Of a stretch of DNA of 64,000 bases, positions 53,690 to 64,000 are shown in pieces. This stretch comes from Siphonodentalium dalli. Taxonomy: Eukaryota; Mollusca; Scaphopoda; Gadilida; Siphonodentaliidae. A program made the translations under genes and the position numbers. Position 1 is the stretch's first letter. Every line of letters begins with the position of its first letter. The DNA lies in the NCBI GenBank assembly GCA_032622095.1, contig CP136063.1:266159426-266223425 (forward strand), in the 5' to 3' direction. Below the pieces are notes generated by a model. That model was not told where the DNA came from. It worked only from the letters and a program-made list of their open reading frames with translations, and did no database searches.

Positions 53690-55500
53690 TCAATGATCGT
53701 GATATTAAAAAGCGACTCTTACAATTCAGATTGACTAATTATGAACATAATCGCAACGGAACAGAATGTGCAATTCGGGATTATGAAAATAAGTTAACAT
53801 CTATCAACACTAAAGCTGCCCAAATTAAAAATAATAAGTTTAAACGACAGCAAAATAAAAGGAAATGGTTTGATGAGGGGTGTAAGCAATTCAAACATGA
53901 AACGACAAATGCGTGTCGTGAAATGAAGCAAAACCCAACCGATGCAACAGTTAGGAGTAATTTTTTCTCTTCCAAAAAAGCATATAAGAACGACACAAAG
54001 AACAAATCAAAAATGTACTTTCGGGGGTTAGCAGAATCACTAGACAAAATGGAGGGTACAGACCTTTCCGAGTATTGGCGATTGATAAAAGAATTTAGAA
54101 ATAAACGTGATGAAACAAATTACTTGCATCCAGACGAAAGTGTGGACTTTTTCAAAAAGCTACTCTGCCTAGATAATGTTTCTGCAAATAAGAAAATATA
54201 TACGAATTCCACAACAACAAAAATTGATGAAAGTTATATCGAAGCCAGTGAAATAATTAATTGCGTTAAACTATTTAAAAACAGAAATGTTCCCGCGATA
54301 ATAGACGAAGTAGTAACATTATTTAACCAGGTATTAAACTCTGGTCATTATCCAGACAGCTGGAATGTGTCACTCATTAAGACGCTTTATTAAAAAGGAG
54401 ATAGGCAGGACCCAAATAACTATCGACCAATTGCGCTCAGTAATGGTCTAGGGAAACTTTTCAACAAAGTTATAAATAACCGAATAAACGACTATTTAGA
54501 AAGACATGGTCTCATCAGTGACAATCAGTTTGGTTTTAGATAGAATCGGAGCACGATTGACAGCGCTTATGTTTTAAAGACTTGTATAAATAAATATAAA
54601 CAGAAGAAGAAGCCAATTTATGCTGCATTTATCGATTTTCAAAAAGCTTTCGATTCAGTAGATAGGCCGTTGATGTTTCAAAAGTTGCATAGCAATGGTA
54701 TGCAGGGTAAAATCAATCAAATATCTCAGTCCATGTATCAACCCAGTTATATTCAAGTAAAGACGGGTGCAGCAATTGGACCACCGCATCTGTCCACGAT
54801 TGGAGTTAAACAAGGATTATCATTGTCCCCTACGCTGTTCAAAATATTCATTGATGACATCAAATGTTCATTTGATGTATCCGGCTGCGATCCAATATTC
54901 CTTAATAATTGTCCGCTCAGTCATCTTTTATTTGCCGACGATTTAGTGTTGTTGTCAGAAACTGAACAAGGTCTACAGAATTGTCTTGAAAAGTTAGAGA
55001 AATATACTCAATACAATGGTCTGGTGGTTAATGCAAGTAAATCAAAATGTGTTTTTTTTTAGGTCAAAGAGAACTAAACGTGAACCAAGTTTCAACATAA
55101 ATGCGAAATCGCTTGAATTAGTTTCAGAGTATCCATATCTCGGGATAAAATTCACATCGACTGGTAGAATGGCAAAATCACAGGAACATACAAGCGGGAA
55201 AGCCACGAAAGCAATGTTCTTTTTAAACCAGTCTGTTCCTTCAAAGATGAAGCTTTCTGTTCCAACTAAATGCAAATTGTTCGACAAATTAATAAAACCG
55301 ATAATGTTATACGGATGTGAGATATGGGCACTCAAGATACAATACCAAGCGAACAAGTCCATCTGAGGTTTTGCAAAATAACATTAGGTGTTAACCGAAA
55401 TGCTACTAATCATGCCGTCCGTGCAGAATTGGGCAGATTCCCAGTTATACATGATGCGATTACTCAACAATTTAGATATATGAAAAAAGTTTAGAACCTT
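53690..55500 (+). pseudogene. Non-LTR retrotransposon reverse transcriptase, broken
   Basis: One frame carries an N-terminal linker region, then NNYRPIALSN, DNQFGF, IDFQKAFDSVDR, GVKQGLSLSPTLFKIFIDDI and FADDLVLL (54931-54954), the standard reverse transcriptase blocks in order. It is interrupted by TAA (54391), TAG (54541), and a shift after a T-run near 55060; the thumb-like part (EYPYLGIKFTSTGR, KPIMLYGCEIW) continues in another frame to a TGA at 55364. No endonuclease is attached. Both catalytic Asp pairs are still readable. The clade differs from the 20.6-kb element. Confidence 0.85.
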
Positions 55501-55810
55501 TCAAGTGGGTGCTTGGTACATGATGCATATATCGGCGGTTTTCGAACTCGTCCGAGATATTCTTGGGAGACACGTTACGTACCTATATCCCAAATTTCAA
55601 TCGAATCAGATAACGTTTGTTGAAGTTGTTGCGCTAACGAGCCTAAAATCAGTGAAAAATGGCAAAGGGCCATAACTCTGTAATAAATGTGCGGACGAAC
55701 CCGATTTTTTGTCTGCAGCTTACGTGCATGGATATGTACTATGTGCCCGCCCGCCCACCGTCCCTCATTAAACTATAAGTCGAGTTTTGGAAAAAACTCG
55801 ACTAAAAACT
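55501..55810. repeat. Dispersed repeat ending in a GTCGAGTTTT hairpin
   Basis: Ends TAAGTCGAGTTTTGG then AAAAAACTCGACTAA (55776-55806), a stem-loop similar in style to the GTCGAGTTATCCCCC phrases of the large inverted arms. The phrase GGGCCATAACTCTG precedes it. Confidence 0.5.
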
Positions 55811-56811
55811 GCCACCCGCTACCCACGAATCATGGCTACCAACAAAAGAATACAAAATAAAGTAAACAAGTCTTTACTGTCAGCATTTTCAAGAGTCAGT
55901 TCTGGCTCTCGGTGTGACGTCATGACGTCAAGTTGGCGCGCTGAGTTTCAATTGCAGAGTAACACTGCAACGTAAATAGACACATTTTTAGAGCGCGTTG
56001 AGTCTTCACGCTTGGTGCTTTTGTCTGCTTGGCCTTGTGATTACAAGAACATATGAAAGTGAAAATATTTGCGACATCGACTTTAAATAACACCAAATTG
56101 TATAACTTTCTGGCACTCAGACTCGTGGGCAAACGTGGTTTGTGTAATGTAGGCCATCGAAATACACTGGTAGTGTTAATCCGTGAAACAAAATCGTGTG
56201 GATGTGACAAAACCAATGACTCGAAGCTCCAATTAAATACAATCTGATCGACGCTTTTGCTGTTAGATTACCCAGAATGGTTCGTTGAGTATGTAATGCA
56301 TTTTATCATCCCCTATGACGCTCGGGCGCCAAAGAACACACTATCTCATTTACGCCAGGGTCATTAGGATTGACACATTCGATAAGCAGCTTGATTAACA
56401 CACAAATAGATACACTTCACCCCGTCCACATATCAATCGATATCAATTGATGGATGCTTTATCTGGTAATTAGTTTGACTGAAACTATTTGCTCCACAAG
56501 TACGTGGCGCTGGTAGTTACTCAATGATGGGTTAGATCTATACGGAATTCCGTTCCGAAACCATTGCGCAAACTAATATAGAATATAGATGACCCAGACT
56601 TCACTCTTGAGTCCATTAGTTACCTCGGCAGAAAAGAAATGTACTTTAGTGACATAATTTGTACTTTTGAGGACTAATTGCGCGATAATGTAGTTGCTAT
56701 CTTTCATGTTTACGGTAAGTATTTTAGACAATGTAAGATGCAGATGAACTTAAACGAGCATAGCTCATTTGAACAGAACATATGTACACGCAACTTGGTC
56801 ATATGGACAAC
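55811..56811. other. No gene recognised
   Basis: Frames of 62-98 codons on both strands lack domains. Confidence 0.4.
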
Positions 56812-57448
56812 CAGGGGCGTAGGAACCGGGGGGAGTAAGGGGGTAAATACCCCCCCCCCAATTTCCAGAAAATATGCAGTATACTCTATAGGAAATAGTG
56901 TCTTATATATAGTATCACGCGGATGGGGGTCATTCTTTAAATGTGTGGTTTCATACGCGGCGACGCTGTATGCGTTACCTTGGTACGGAAAACACGAGTA
57001 TGCGTTTTTGCTCAATTACGTTGCGGATGAAGAACCACGTAAGATCCAGTATGAGTCAAGACCGTTTGAATAACTTGATGGTGTGTGACATATATAGAGA
57101 ACGACTTGACAATATCGACATGAAAGTGATTTCAAATGAATTTGTTCATGGGAATGATGTTCGTCTGGATGCGTTTGGATTGTTTGACATTTAATGGACA
57201 ACTAGTGTGCATTCATACTTATATGAACGAGAGACAGACATTGTTTTCTTTGCAATTAAAATCAATATGAAGTTAATTTGTTTGTTGAAGTCTTAAGTAC
57301 AGTTGTAGTCTGAATAAGTGTTAATTTAAGCGATGGAATAATGTTAATTATTTGTATGGTATTAGTCCGAAATATGGTACCCTCTCTTGTGCTCTCCCCT
57401 TGATACCCCCCCCCCCCCCCCCCATATATATAGCTTCCTACGCCCCTG
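56812..57448. mobile_element. hAT-like non-autonomous element
   Basis: Terminal inverted repeat CAGGGGCGTAGGAA (56812) with mirror CTTCCTACGCCCCTG (ending 57448). GGACAAC is duplicated directly outside (56805-56811, 57449-57455); hAT elements make 8-bp duplications, so one base may have changed. Poly-C/poly-G tracts sit inside both ends. The internal frame at 56678-57073 crosses the left end and is not a transposase. Confidence 0.75.
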
Positions 57449-57455
57449 GGACAAC

Positions 57456-57839
57456 ATACATCTTTCGCATAACGAACTACTACTGATAGCAACCACACGC
57501 ACGACCGCAATGTACGATTCTATGTCGAAAAAGACTAATAACTCCGCCAAAATGAGTCCGACCAAACTCAAAATGTGCAGGTTCCCATGCTGGATGATAT
57601 ATTTGCCAAGTTTTAAAAATAATGACCAGAAAATGACAGAATACAGGCTCGGACAAAGTTCCGGACGGACTGACGCACACACACACGGACGGGCGAGGGT
57701 TATTACTATAGTCATCCGACCAAAATGTCGGGCACAATAAACGATGCAGGATCTACATGTACACTATATTATACATATAAATGTATATATAAATGATGGC
57801 TAGGATTAATTTTAAAGCATCATAATTGGGAGGACTGAG
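57456..57839. other. No gene; possible old repeat
   Basis: 57510-57720 has phrases such as TAACTCCGCCAAAATG and GGACGGACTGACGCACACAC that resemble tails of dispersed invertebrate repeats. Overlapping frames on both strands are shadows. Confidence 0.35.
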
Positions 57840-58190
57840 AGGACGATAACCTGGTCCCTCAGCTCAGTATAACACGATAACCTGGTCCCTCAGCTCAGTA
57901 TAACACGATAACCTGGTCCCTCAGCTCAGTTTAACCTGGTCCCTCAGCTCAGTATAACACGATAACCTGGTCCCTCAGCTCAGTTTAACCTGGTCCCTCA
58001 GCTCAGTATAACACGACCACCTGGTCCCTCGGCTCAGTTTAACATGGTCCCTCAGCTCAGTTTAACATGGTCCCTCAGCTCAGTTTAACATGGTCCCTCA
58101 GCTCAGTTTAACATGGTCCATCAGCTCAGTATAACCTGGTCCCTCAGCTCAGTATAACCTGGTCCCTCAGCTCAGTTTAACATGGGGGTC
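57840..58190. repeat. Minisatellite with 31-bp and 23-bp unit forms
   Basis: Core CCTGGTCCCTCAGCTCAGT followed by either ATAACACGATAA (31-bp form) or TTAA/ATAA (23-bp form), about 14 units in all. The long form dominates the left, the short form the right. CATGG replaces CCTGG in several right-hand units. Confidence 0.93.
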
Positions 58191-59352
58191 AGTACTGCAA
58201 AACTCCCAAACGTACATAATTACATGACGGTAAAAATGGACATCGGTCTACATCGGTTGTTTTGACCATATAGGCTCCTAATTTTATCGATATTGTGCAA
58301 AGTCTAAGGAAATTATTGCCAATACGAATCCCATCACGAGAAACGCACATATGACGTGTAGTATTGGGAGTATATGGTAATCGAAATGTCACTGTCATGA
58401 GAGTCAAGCGCGTGGGAGTATCACTGTTCTGGCCCTTGGTTTTACTGGTTATTTCGATGATGAGGGAACAGATTGCATATGTGACCCAGATGGTTGGTTG
58501 ATACTTTGATTTCTGACAGTAATAACGGTGAATGACGTCATATGATTTTTCTATACAATCAGCTCAAATTCGGAATGGGTATATTTTTTTATCTTATCAA
58601 GTGACTTTCGATCAGTAACTGTGTGGATGTTGCCAAAGCGCGGACCCGGCAATGGATGAAAATAAAATGGGCTCGTTCACAACTTTAGTACAAACCTATG
58701 TGATTTAGGCCTCTTGGATTCATTTATACCAATTTCGTTGGGTAGCTGAACACAAGCGACGACGTCATGACATGATTCCTGACGTCAATTGGCTTTGCGG
58801 ACCAGAACCCAGATTGCACTTGTCATATCGTCTCCTCCGGGCCACTGATTTCGCCTCACTGGACTAGACATATATACCCAGACACGCTCCAATTACTATA
58901 GCAAGGGGCATTCATCTAGATGGTCTGCCGGTACCGCGTAATATGTTCCGAATTTGGAAAAAATCTTATTTAATGTATAAGACTTTGATAAACCTTTTCA
59001 GAGTAAATGGAGTCTATATATATTAGTTTCCTGCATTCATCGACCTATTGTAATTACCGGAACATGTCAAAAGTGCGAGATTAGTAGTTTTATTTCGAGG
59101 ACTGAAATGTATGAGTCGCCTCAATGAGAGGCGAGAGGTGTGTCGGCATGTGGGTGGGCTGGGGAGTCTCAATGTTCCAACACGGATGTTGAATTTGGTG
59201 AAGGTACTGCCGCCAGCACCAGTGCGGTGACGAGAACCAATCCGGCCACAGCAAACAGAGATTTACTTGTTAATACAATGGCGATAAGAAGAATAAAAAT
59301 ACACAGAGAAAAAACAGATGCTTCATGCAATGAACATATTTCCCCGATTACC
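58191..59352. other. No gene recognised
   Basis: 1.1 kb without identifiable domains or repeats. An 84-codon plus frame ends inside the next transposon. Confidence 0.4.
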
Positions 59353-59752
59353 TTAACCCTTTACCCAACAAATCGGCCAAAAACGCCCAAATAAAGCTTC
59401 AACAGCCTAAAATATCTTGGTTATGTCTCAATAGAACCATACACATATGGATATCATTGGAACCGGCTCATTTGCCACATTGTGATGGTTACAGTTATGC
59501 CCTGTGCCAATGCATTCTCTTATATATGCGAGTCGACCATAGGTCGCCTCGCATATATAAGAGAATGCATTGGCCTAAAAAAAATCTTTTTTTAACACTT
59601 TTTACCATTTTTTCTTACATTCTTTGACAATTTTATAATTTTTAATGTGTTAAGCCAATGCATTCTCTTATATATGCGAGGCGACCTATGGTCGACTCGC
59701 ATATATAAGAGAATGCATTGGCACAGGGCCGTTCTGTTGGGTAAAGGGTTAA
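59353..59752 (-). mobile_element. Twin-hairpin element, outer family P1, copy F
   Basis: TTAA at 59353-59356 and 59749-59752. Palindromes at 59506-59574 and 59654-59722. Same orientation as copy A. Nearly full identity in the palindromes, while the long arm shows several substitutions (ATGTCTCAATAGAACC region). Confidence 0.9.
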
Positions 59753-59887
59753 AGGAGAAAATGAGCACCACCAATAGCCGATATACCACCAGGCAATTGG
59801 GTGGATTTATTGGTTGATTTTTAATGAATTTGAAGAAAAGTGATTGGACCGATTGCGAACATGACAGTTTGGCGACATGCCGGTATT

Positions 59888-60345
59888 CCATATTAAATGA
59901 GAGGTTTAGGAAATAAGCCGCGGAAGGCTGGTGTGCTGTCTGGTGAAGATGAGGAAAAGTTGTGGACAATCGGACAATTTGGGCTGACCGAGCCAACATC
60001 TCTTCTTCGTCTTGTTTGGTTTAATAACACCAAAATTACTAGGTTTTCGCGGTTTTCGCGAGAATCGACAGTTAAAGCGTTGAGACATTGAATTGAACAT
60101 TGAGAAAACGACTGAATATCTAGAGTTTGATGAAAGACTGAGCAAGACTAAATATTGGGAGAATGCAAACAACATTCGCCAATTCAATTTCAAAATTTTC
60201 GCGAGTGTTCAGATGATCGATGTCAAGTTACGGCTTACAAAATGTATGCTGCCAATAGGCCATGGTCGTTGTGTACAACTGTGTCCCCCATTATATATCG
60301 CAGCCAATTAAAGCTATGGTTTGATCCAAACAGCGCTAATGTTTA
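59888..60345 (+). pseudogene. Crypton-type DUF3504 recombinase remnant (KIAA1958/ZMYM-like)
   Basis: The plus strand encodes GNKPRKAGVLSGEDEEKLW, then GQFGLTEPTSLLRLVWFNNTK, matching the start of the DUF3504 domain found in Crypton-derived proteins. After a break around 60050-60095, where the domain's conserved FGFRG...EH segment should be, another frame gives EYLEFDERLSKTK..ENANNIRQFNFKIFAS, and a third gives RCQVTAYKMYAANRPWSLC..SP. All three blocks occur in the expected order over 450 bp, so this is one decayed copy with at least two frameshifts. DUF3504 is a tyrosine-recombinase relative; the catalytic Arg region is damaged. Flanks show no element ends. Confidence 0.75.
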
Positions 60346-60574
60346 AAGCGCAGCCAGTCGTCTTTAATACACTTAGAACATGGCAAACAAGGGAGGACTG
60401 AAGGGGAAAATTACAAACCATTCGCTGTGGAAGACCATGTGTACGTGACTGTTGCATGAACCCATAAATAATCGCGCAATTGTCAGGACATAAAAATTTA
60501 AAGAGTTTGGACAATTATGGCGTGGCATCCACACAACAGATGTGCAGTAGCTTACATGTTTGAAAATTCCTCTA
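60346..60574. other. No gene recognised
   Basis: Spacer before the T1 element. Confidence 0.35.
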
Positions 60575-61100
60575 TTAAAGATACGGGCTGTGTTGGCGGT
60601 GGGTATGCTGTTAAAATATTCACCTCCGTCAAAAACCACCATAAACAGAAATAATAGTAAAATATAGACATACTTTGTTCTCATACAATCAGAAATATGA
60701 CATAAACAGTATGATATTGTCAAATGTTTTATCCTTTGTTATGTAAACAAAAGCAAAAAATGTTATAGAACCTGGCTTTTGTTTAGATCCGGATATGGTA
60801 AACATAAAGTGCGATATTTGTTACTGTTTTCCTGATATGGAAATAATAAAGAGCGTTTATATCATTTGTGTGTGATTAACCAATAGAATTGCGCTGTGTT
60901 ATGTAAACAGAAGCAAAACTTCTGTAACACGAGCAGGGGTCTTGTTTACGTACACCATCGTACGTCTTGACGACAATATACTAGTTACGCGCTGATTATG
61001 TTTGGCATATAAACAATATATATATTTTAATATACCTTCTGTTGATGGCGATTTGAACAAATATGAATATTTCTGCAACGAACGCCACCCGTGCGTTTAA
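60575..61100 (-). mobile_element. TTAA family T1, copy 3 (reverse orientation)
   Basis: TTAA at 60575-60578 and 61097-61100. The interior is the reverse complement of 33-561 nearly throughout. Good agreement of length and ends makes these two copies the reference pair. Its last TTAA is shared with the next element. Confidence 0.82.
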
Positions 61101-61420
61101 CCCTTTCAGTGCCAAGTCCGATTTTTGTATCAACCCATATACCCTGTGCCAATGCATTCTCTTATATATGCGATGCCTCGCATATATAAGAGAATGCAAT
61201 GGCCTAACAATTTTTTAAATTAACTCTTTCAGTGCCAGACTTATTTTTGTAGGTTTAGTGCCAGGGAATCTTACGTTTTTCATGGGCATCAAAATTATTA
61301 CTATGAATACTTGGTGATAGTTTTGAGTTATAACGTGCCCCTAAGGTTTTATCCAGTTTGTTTTTAAATTCGCTATAGCATGCTTAAGCATACCCAAAAA
61401 AAAAACAACGATGCATTTGG
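61097..61420 (+). mobile_element. Hairpin element, outer family P2, copies I/J (rearranged)
   Basis: Starts TTAACCCTTTCAGTGCC (61097) and contains a palindrome shortened at its loop (61148-61203). It then meets a second start, TTAACTCTTTCAGTGCC (61220), followed by a segment matching copy G's interior in reverse (AGTGCCAGGGAATCTTACG, GAATACTTGGTGATAG). No right terminus. It abruptly joins LINE sequence near 61420. Confidence 0.7.
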
Positions 61421-61424
61421 CATT

Positions 61425-61872
61425 GAGAGATATCTGCTTGCTCGGAATAATCGCCTCCTCATTGAAGTCACGAGCTGAAAGATCTCAGAAACCCCAGCAT
61501 TATGCAACTAGTGTGAAAACGGAGATGTAATGGGTGAATTTCATTTTGTTATAATGTGCAGTGCATTACACTTACCGCGCAAGATTCAACTTAAGACGTA
61601 CTACCACGAATACACATCTCGAGCTTGTTGATTTGCTAAATTCCTAGGAGAAATACTGAAAATGGTTCCCCTGAACAGTTACAGAAAGCTGAGATTGAAT
61701 AAAGCCTATATACAATAATACCCATATAAGCATGCCCCCTCACCACCCACTCCATGCATACGCAATAGAGTTATGTTGCTACACCAATTATGTAAATATA
61801 TGTAATTATATTTATACCTCCAGTTCCAAATATGGACGGAGAGAATAAACTATTGATTGATTGACTGACTTT
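61425..61872 (+). pseudogene. LINE ORF2 C-terminus and 3' end
   Basis: Encodes the tail GDVMGEFHFVIMCSALHLPR, a basic region, one internal TGA, and KLRLNKAYIQ before TAA, homologous in layout to the fragment at 8100-8410. A 3' region of about 150 bp ends in GAATAAACTATTGATTGATT, a TTGA-type simple tail. The 5' side is truncated against the hairpin element. Confidence 0.72.
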
Positions 61873-62174
61873 GATTTAAAAGATAATGGATCACGGACAA
61901 TCATACGGGTCTCTGAATTGTAATTTAATTTTCACTAAACATTGCATCAGACTGTTACTCTATCAGTATGAGTTACCAGTATATTAAAATTGAAAATGGA
62001 CTTTAAATAGCTTGACATAATACTGGCAATAAAATAAGAAATATTTGAGTCTCATTTTCAAGGTAACCTTCTTATTTTTGTTGTACATATACGGTCTATG
62101 TTTTTCTGCATGTTTTACAGATGGGCTAACTCGTGAGCTCCTAGTTATATAAGGATTAACTATCACGTGGACTA
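61873..62174. other. No gene recognised
   Basis: Short spacer with no identifiable feature. Confidence 0.35.
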
Positions 62175-62282
62175 TTTTTATGGAGATGTAACCGTGAGGT
62201 AAGTGGTCATAACTTGTGTAAAACCCGAGGGTTTTACATACAAGTTATGACCACTTACCTCACGGTTACATCTCCATAAAAA
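62175..62282. repeat. 108-bp inverted repeat (foldback)
   Basis: Arms of about 52 bp: TTTTTATGGAGATGTAACCG on the left mirrored exactly on the right; only a 2-base indel near the centre (GTAAAACCC-GA-GGGTTTTAC). It sits between two LINE 3' ends. Confidence 0.88.
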
Positions 62283-62294
62283 CAGTTCACATGA

Positions 62295-64000
62295 CAGTTC
62301 AAACTCAAACTCTCAAACTCAAGTGATTTTATTTGATGATCAATTCATAAACTACAATATGGTAATTGGGCTCTGTGGAAGCCATGGCTTATGGGTCAGA
62401 GCCCTATAATAATACAATAATTATAATATAGACATAAACTACATGTGATGTGGGTGCAAGTGCAAGAGGAGAAGAACAGTTCAGAGAGAGAGAGAAAGAT
62501 ATGTAGGTTGGGGTGGGGTGGGGGTAAATGGTGTGCATAATATGTTGAAGATATGCCCATAAGCAATAGAACTATATGTTACTTGATTTCATGAAACATT
62601 ATTATTTCAATTTAATGAATGTGTAAGGATGTGACTGAATCACCAGTGGAGCTCAGTTGATTTGGGCTAAGAATATGGAAGTTTGTTTGTCTTTTATTCT
62701 TCGATGAGTTTGAATAATATAGAAGGTCATTAACACATATGGATCATTTATGATAATAGTCATTGATAAAGTGATCTTTTCGATATTTGGGGTAGTCAAT
62801 ACATGTTTCAATGCGTAATCTGCAATCTTCAGGGAGGCTATTCCATAATTATCGGGCTTTGTTTGTGATTGCGTTTTTTGAGGGTTTGGTCCTTTTAAAC
62901 TCATGATATAGATTACCTTTTGATTTTGAGCGAGTATTGTGGCTATGTATATCTGCTATGTTCGTGAATAATTTTGATAAGGAATCAGGTAGTGCATGTG
63001 TATGGTAGTCATGCAGTATTCTAATTAGCTGCATGTTCCCAATGTCATCACACATTAGTAGTTTGGCTTGTCTGCAATATATGGAAATATTACTAGTACC
63101 ATTTGAGAAAAAATTTAGGGCATTCTCCTGTAATTTTCCGATTTTAGTAAGATGTTTTTTTGGTCGACGAGCTCCAGATTGCATTACAGTAGGTCAGGCA
63201 GGGTAAAATTAATGATAGATACACGGTTTTCAATGTAGCAGTAGGAACAAAGTCACTGATTTTTCTCAGAATTCCAACATTACTGGAAAGTTTAGAGCAT
63301 ATTAAACTTATGTGTGTATCCCAAGATAGAATGTCTTCAATAGTGACACCTAAAACTTTAGTATTCATCACTCTGTTGATGTTCTTGTCATTTATATTAA
63401 GTATTGGTAATACTTCAGGTAGTGGACAGTTAATGAAGAGCATATAATTTGTTTTATCAATGTTCAAAGACAATTTGTTAGCAGCGGACCACTGACTCAT
63501 ATAGTCCATTTCAATGTTAACTCTGTTAAATAGGTTGTGAATATCTTTATCAGAACAAAATGCATTTGTGTCGTCAGCAAAAAGAATGAGTTTGACATCT
63601 TTACATACACTAGGTAGGTCATTCATGTAGATTAGAAATAGGAGAGACCCTAAGATTTAGCCTTGTGGGATACCGCGTGTAATTTCATTGAGTTCTGATA
63701 TGTGACCATCATATTGGACACATAGTTTTTTATGCGCAAGATAATCATGAAACCATTTCAGTGCAACCCCACGACATCCATAATTCTCTAGTTTTTTTTA
63801 GCATTATACTGTGATTAAATGCGTTAGACAAATCGAGAAACACTCCAGTTGTGTGCTCACGATTGTCTAGGGCACCAGTTATTTTTTCTATGAGGTCAGT
63901 CAGTGCTAGAATTGTGGAATGATTCTTTCTAAATCCATATTGGCTACTATATAAAATATTATGTTTCTCCAAGTATTTAATTAGTCTGTTATACATAAAT
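62295..64000 (-). pseudogene. Non-LTR retrotransposon ORF2, broken, runs off window end
   Basis: From 64000 downward the minus strand gives SSQYGFRKNHST, GVFLDLSNAFNH (the usual KAFD reads NAFN), a frameshift near 63805, GIPQG followed by a stop where Ser is usual (about 63655), then LFLIYMND and FADDTNAF (63570-63581), a thumb-like LGVTIEDILSWDTHI, and after another shift near 63160 the tail HSHNTRSKSKGNLY and LWNSLPEDC. Coding ends at about 62744. A 3' region follows, with AATAAA and a GAGTTTGA-type tail near 62310. The HSHNTR tail type differs from the tails at 8.1 and 61.4 kb, so it is another family. Endonuclease and 5' part lie beyond the window. Confidence 0.85.

Noticed and set aside
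59888-61100. Idea that the Crypton remnant directly mobilises the adjacent hairpin elements
   Set aside because: The copy is broken, the distance may be chance, and TTAA ends fit piggyBac-like or Kolobok transposases better than a tyrosine recombinase. Only a genome-wide association test could revive it.

Overview
This window looks like repeat-dense, AT-rich intergenic DNA from the nuclear genome of a eukaryote, most likely a marine invertebrate. A lophotrochozoan such as a mollusc is plausible but not proven. The evidence is the absence of operon-like coding, a spliced transposase-derived gene, several non-LTR retrotransposons (one with an esterase-type ORF1), a tRNA-derived SINE, many TTAA-flanked short DNA elements, and divergent tandem repeats of the kind common in mollusc genomes. 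I see no complete ordinary host gene. The only host-like coding piece is a C2H2 zinc-finger exon near 28.0 kb.

Layout. 0-13 kb: a TTAA-flanked 529-bp element (33-561), foldback elements, four twin-hairpin elements, a MULE/FLYWCH transposon with a broken two-exon gene (6255-7889), an LINE tail (8.1 kb) and a 1.28-kb TIR element (10501-11776). 12-18.3 kb: dispersed repeat blocks, 46-bp and 23-bp minisatellites, and nested twin-hairpin elements. 18.4-24.8 kb: a 19-bp minisatellite containing a 5.8-kb non-LTR retrotransposon with long open ORF1 and ORF2. 25-34 kb: a GGTTCTTC-rich repeat, foldbacks, the zinc-finger exon, and a 2.35-kb 41-bp minisatellite that shows a three-monomer higher-order period. 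36.1-43.4 kb: one 7.3-kb structure bounded by TTAACCCTG ends whose arms (about 2.2 and 1.5 kb) are inverted copies of each other; its centre holds a 37-bp minisatellite, an LINE tail and another twin-hairpin element. 44-51.6 kb: tandem arrays, a SINE, a 160-bp-period array carrying a palindrome-rich insertion, and a nested 533-bp element with a 5-bp target duplication. 52.7-64 kb: a foldback, a broken LINE, an hAT-like element, a minisatellite, a degraded Crypton-type recombinase, further TTAA elements, and two more LINE fragments, the last running off the window end.

The most distinctive signal is a 69-bp near-perfect palindrome seen about two dozen times, normally as an inverted pair around an AT-rich spacer. 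The pair forms a cassette whose outer edge is the same CCCTGTGCC/GGCACAGGG boundary while the sequence beyond it switches abruptly between at least four terminal-inverted-repeat families. It behaves like an interchangeable module shared by several non-autonomous transposon families. No gene in the window can be shown to mobilise it. All functional statements are inferences from reading sequence by eye; no searches were run.
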